The notes under the pieces were generated by a model that was not told the origin of the DNA, searched no databases, and saw only the letters and a program-made list of their open reading frames with translations. 64,000 nucleotides of DNA from contig NC_081547.1 of the NCBI RefSeq assembly GCF_901000735.1, forward strand, positions 7,608,193-7,672,192, read 5' to 3'. Positions within the stretch are counted from its first letter, which is position 1. The number at the start of each line of letters is the position of its first letter. Shown here one piece after another: positions 60,701 through 64,000 of the stretch. The translations under genes and the position numbers were made by a program. The DNA comes from Corylus avellana. Its lineage: Eukaryota; Streptophyta; Magnoliopsida; Fagales; Betulaceae.

Positions 60701-61674
60701 GTAGGTGTACCCCCACAAAAAAATATTTTCTCAAATATGGACCCACCAAAAAACACTTATCACATTTATATCATATATCAAAATACTTTTTCAAACAAAA
60801 AACACTTATCCAAAATCACAAACAAACATAGCCAAAGATATTGGAAATGAGTTATAGCTCAAATGACATCTCCTCCTTCAATCAGAAGGGGATGAAAGGT
60901 GTGATCCTGGATTAAGACCCGGGAGTGCTTACCTAACTTAACAATCAGACAAACATGAAGCTACAGGTAAAAATGACCATCCTCCTCTCATTTCACAACA
61001 TTTATTTATTGGGAAGTTCATTTCATAACATTTATGAGTACAAAATAACAATATAAATTAATTTATTACAACATGTAACCATACTTGAAAATTTGCCTCT
61101 AAAGTTACTATTTTCTGGAATGAACCATGCCTTTCGACCACTTTACTGTTATTGTTTCTACATCTACAGGTGCCCAACAACAGCAACAACAACAACAATA
61201 ATAACTTTACCAAAGATATGCAGCTGGATTATAAGAAGCAGGTTCCAGAGGAATCAACTCCTTAGGGGGATCAAGAAATGTGACTATATCTTCTTCATCC
61301 AAGTAAGCTCTTTTACCACTCGGAAGTGTTTCATAAGGTTTCTCATCCCACGGCGACACGTACGATTTCATCCCGAAATTGACGGCACGGATTGCGCCAC
61401 GAGGCCCATGTGTACAGAAATCCAGACCTATATTATAAGGAATGCAATTCGAAAGTGTTAATCATTTATTTACGCTCACGGGAAATCGGCAGCCACACAA
61501 AGGGGAAAAGGGAATAGGGGGTCAAGTCGGAGGAGTTATGCGGTTACCTGTTGAGTCTGTGAAGCCCAGACGTGGCTGCCGTTGGTGTGATGGGAAGTTG
61601 ATTGGGCGGGAAATGGATGAAGGGTTCAAATTCGAGGAAAGCCGCACCGGATGGCTGAACGATGTTGCCTTCAT
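54740..61674 (-). CDS. Predicted chloroplast protein of unknown function
   Basis: Eight exons in transcript order 61674-61548, 61427-61211, 59463-59401, 59195-59065, 55954-55917, 55833-55788, 55182-55018, 54915-54740. All are GT-AG and phases close to 320 residues. The N-terminus (MKATSFSHPVRLSSNLNPSS...) is rich in Ser, Arg and Pro with no acidic residue for about 40 positions, typical of a chloroplast transit peptide. The mature part is strongly patterned: YVSPWDEKPYE, FLDPPKELIPL, ASYNPAAYLW, KKIEDIPEERRARLLQLL, YNCRTSGGPMPIAW, GKDGKTYGRFIGG, LAYDFGDGLLDLQEYPQGFP, YIRHLGPGVSVGQAWQEGK. No membrane segment or catalytic motif I can name. It looks like a conserved single-domain plastid protein, but I cannot assign a family or function. 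Intron 4 is 3.1 kb and contains dead copia and LINE fragments; intron 2 contains a long-TIR element and a SINE. Confidence 0.85.
55370..55480 (+). mobile_element. tRNA-related SINE in intron 6 of the chloroplast-protein gene
   Basis: An A-box-like TGGATCGGGTGGTAAATGGG is followed by a good B box GGTTCGAATC (55413-55422) about 35 bp downstream, with an A-rich AGCAAAAGATCAA after it. The Pol III box spacing fits a plant SINE. No target duplication was seen, and the edges are approximate. Confidence 0.6.
57070..57435 (-). pseudogene. Ty1/copia reverse transcriptase relic
   Basis: With stops and one frameshift, the minus strand reads MAALHCNDTLDF, LPPDKEAVGC, IYTIKYCLDGTF, then AKGYTQIYGVDY, FFPVAKIYSI and KNAFLYHDLFEEYMEQ. 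These are the ordered landmarks of copia reverse transcriptase (VGCRWVY, LVAKGYTQ, TFSPVAK, KNAFLHG...YMEQP). It is dead and lies in intron 4 of the chloroplast-protein gene in the sense orientation. Confidence 0.85.
57900..58340 (-). pseudogene. LINE ORF2 relic (region after the reverse transcriptase)
   Basis: The minus strand reads RDKSFWDLKCPGECSWTK, then PVGNGQSILWWFDNWLPIGP and, after stops, CLQCKMLGDPPPPGPYGKLA. The GxGxSIxxWFDNWxPxGPL motif is characteristic of plant LINE ORF2 proteins between the reverse transcriptase and the zf-RVT zinc knuckle. Several in-frame stops show decay. Confidence 0.8.
59580..60420. mobile_element. Long-TIR (foldback) element in intron 2 of the chloroplast-protein gene
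   Basis: The left arm (CTGAGTTTTGCCTTCGTGAC, ... ACTCGAGTGACA, ... TAAGCAATTATGTC) pairs with the right arm read in reverse (CTGAGTATTTTGCCTCTGTG, ... GCTCGAGTGACAT, ... TAAGCAATTATGCC). Arms are about 200 bp and imperfect. The core is GC-rich with repeated GGTGGCTCC/CCACCCC motifs. No target duplication was identified. Confidence 0.7.
60853..60960 (+). mobile_element. SINE-like, tRNA-related repeat in intron 2 of the chloroplast-protein gene
   Basis: A-box-like TATAGCTCAAATGACATCTCC is followed by GGGGATGAAAGGTGTGATCC and a degraded B box (TGGATTAAGACCCGGG). It shares its layout with the repeat at 20655-20775, so the two are probably members of one old family. Confidence 0.55.
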
Positions 61675-61831
61675 TTTCCGAAATATTGGAAAAGTGTTTT
61701 TTTTTTTTCTTTCTTCCCTTTTATCAGGAGAACCGGAGAAAGAAACCGAGAAAGAGAAGATAATTCCCAATTTGGTCCGTCACCTAAAAGAAAAAAAAGA
61801 CACGTCTCAGCAGTTCACATCATATAAATTA

Positions 61832-62449
61832 GGGAAAAAAATATAATTTAGCATCTCAAACTATCAATCATTTTTATTTTAACATTTTAATATTCAAAAA
61901 GTAATAAAATAGTCCCTTAAACTATTAAACAATTGCAATTTGACAACTCTTTTAATTATCACCGTCAAATAGGATGGACAACTCAAAACTTTGTTGTTTT
62001 GGTAAGGTTAAGTTACTAAAATGTCCTTAAAAAAAATCAATTTAAAAAATGTTCCCCAAAACAACGTCATTTTGAGGAAAGAGAAAGAAAAAGAGAAAAA
62101 AAAAGAAAATCCGATGGTTTAGGGGTGGCTCGCCGGCCACGCCCAAGGCCTATGGGGTGGCTGGTGAGCCACCCCTAAACCACCAGTTTTCTTTTTTTTT
62201 TTTTCCTCAAAATGATGTGGTTTTGGGGGCATTTTTTTAATTGATTTTTTTTTTAAAAGGGTATTTTAGTAATTTAACCTTGTCAAAACGACGTAGTTTT
62301 GAATTTTTCATCCTATATGACGGTAATAATTAATGGAGTGACCAAATTGCAACTGTTTGATAGATTGAAAGCTATTTTATCACTTTTTGAACATTATGGG
62401 TTTAAAATAAAAATGACTGATAGTTTGAGAGCTAAATTATATTTTTCCT
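61832..62449. mobile_element. Mutator-like long-TIR MITE with 9-bp target duplication
   Basis: A 9-bp direct repeat TATAAATTA flanks it (61823-61831 and 62450-62458). The arms, over 200 bp, pair: AATATAATTTAGC..CTCAAACTATCA with TGATAGTTTGAGAGCTAAATTATATT, through AGTAATAAAATAG, CAATTTG, and CAAAACAACGTCATTTTGAG / CTCAAAATGATGTGGTTTTG. The core is a GC-rich GGGTGGCTCGCC..GGTGAGCCACCCC palindrome. TSD length and long TIRs indicate a Mutator relative. It lies about 160 bp upstream of the chloroplast-protein start codon. Confidence 0.85.
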
Positions 62450-62458
62450 TATAAATTA

Positions 62459-64000
62459 TTTTATGATATATATTTTATTTTATTATGTCTAATGATATGC
62501 ATGGTACTATATTATTTAAAATTATAATATGCTAAAATATATATACTACTAATCTCTACTATGAAATATTTGGTCACCACTTTAAATGAAATTGAGAAGA
62601 TTCTTTCGGCTTTTTTTCATTGCTATAAATCCTCAGCATTTCAAATAAAATAGAAATGAGTAATTTCATGATTAAGATTTATTTTATAAATTTAGCAGCG
62701 TAAATTATGTTACATAATAAATATGTTATTGTCACATTATTTAAAAATTTTAAATAACTAATAATAATAATAAAAAAAAAATATTAACTATGAAATAGAG
62801 GCAGAGATCCTCTACCAGACTACCACACAAGAGGCAAACAATTTCTTCCTCTTTTCTCTTAAACCAACGAAAAGAAAAGGTTTGCCGTGCAGCATTATTG
62901 TCGGCAGAATACTCAAGGTGTTTTCATACCAAAGTGATGGATATTTCGCAATGTTTTTAATTTATTATTATTATTATTTTGAGTGAACGTATGGTTTGGT
63001 TCTGAGAGCCTAGGTACATAGATGTATATAGCTGGTTTTTTAAATGCTAACGCGTTTTTGACCCATTTGATTTTGAAACCAAATATCAAACAATCCAAAT
63101 CTCAAATATTTCAATTTTAATAAAATATTTTATAATTCTCACTTATTTAAAAGTGAACTCCAAATTCCTTTGGTTTGAACAGTGAGATTTGACATTAATA
63201 GCTATCAAATTGCAGGTAACAAGCAGCAAGACCACTCTAGGAGGATAACAATAAGAAATTATCCCAAGTCATTCTAGTTCTCTTTATGGTTTTTAAAGAA
63301 CCATTTGTCAAAACTCTCACTGTAAAAGAAATTTGGTCTTTACCCGACCGCGGTTAAAAGTTTAAAAGTCATCGTTAATTACTTTTATCGATGACCTCTA
63401 TTCGCTAATAAGTAGTCACAATTACTCAATTGAAAATATCTTAGGAGCAACAACCTTATTGTTGTCACTGATAATAACATATCAACGACGACTTTTCTTG
63501 CTGCTATTAATGTTTGAGGCGGGGGCAAAAACAAGTTGAGCCTTGCTGCTATTAAAATTAATTTTTTTTTTTTTTAAAGTATAAAATTCCTATAAAATTT
63601 AATTTTTGACTCCCCAAATTATTATTTTTAGAATTTTACTCCAAACACAAATCTCTAGTTCCGCCCCTAGTTGATCGACGACGTTACATGAATGTTAAGT
63701 TTTTGGCCCCAACAAGGCTAAGTCATATTTGATCATGAAGATAAATGAAATAACTTCCAACTGCTTCCAACCATTAAGTATCAAAATCAATTATAACAAG
63801 CTTAAGTATGTTACTTGACTTTTGGTGTACTTGTATTTCTGTCATAGCATTCTCTTTTCCTTGAAGATGCTGAGAATTAATTGGCACCTGCATTTCCCAG
63901 AAATTGAAGGTAAGAAGATTCGGTCAACAATGCAAATTAAGCACCTCAACCACGTTCTTAAAGGAAGAATATTCATTTCCAGAAATAAGCGGTAGTGGCA
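62459..64000. other. Intergenic, no gene seen
   Basis: AT-rich. 63330-63680 has scattered CGACGAC and GCTGCTATTAA repeats and a T run, like an old repeat, but no boundaries. No coding exon was supported. Confidence 0.5.

Overview
The window is nuclear DNA of a flowering plant. It has AT-rich intergenic space, multi-exon genes with GT-AG introns, plant-specific families (ATL, NPH3, NPC, bHLH10/89/91-like), a chloroplast transit peptide and many plant transposons. The families and TE load suggest a woody core eudicot, but the species cannot be told from the sequence.

Layout. 1-0.95 kb: 3' part of an ATL-type RING-H2 E3 ligase (+). 2.5-4.4 kb: a non-autonomous hAT element with a perfect 8-bp target duplication. 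6.5-7.2 kb: a long-TIR Mutator-like element. 7.6-11.9 kb: a four-exon non-specific phospholipase C (+). 12-13.7 kb: a LINE RNase H relic, a tRNA-type SINE and a second hAT element. 13.9-28.1 kb: a 17-exon acyl-activating enzyme (AMP-binding + carrier + beta-propeller, AASDH/AAE19-like, +) with LINE, SINE, TRIM and MITE insertions in its introns. 30.8-32.6 kb: a small LYR-motif protein (-). 34.5-36.5 kb: a three-exon NPH3/BTB protein (+). 37.7-52.9 kb: three tandem copies (-) of a bHLH10/89/91-type transcription factor gene. 54.7-61.7 kb: an eight-exon gene (-) for a predicted chloroplast protein I do not recognise, with SINE, copia, LINE and long-TIR relics in its introns. 61.8-64 kb: another Mutator-like element, then no gene.

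The genes are independent eukaryotic units and do not form a pathway. The strongest local story is the bHLH array. Three intact paralogues share exon structure and flanking DNA, including a copied piece of the NPH3 3' flank. They differ at DNA-binding and dimerisation positions: copy B has Asp for the conserved basic-region Glu, and copy C has Lys for an Ile in helix 2. They also differ by insertions, among them a 1-kb retroposon with a 17-bp target duplication found only in the copy C unit.

Exon boundaries were assigned by hand from splice sites, reading phase and family conservation. No alignment or database search was run.
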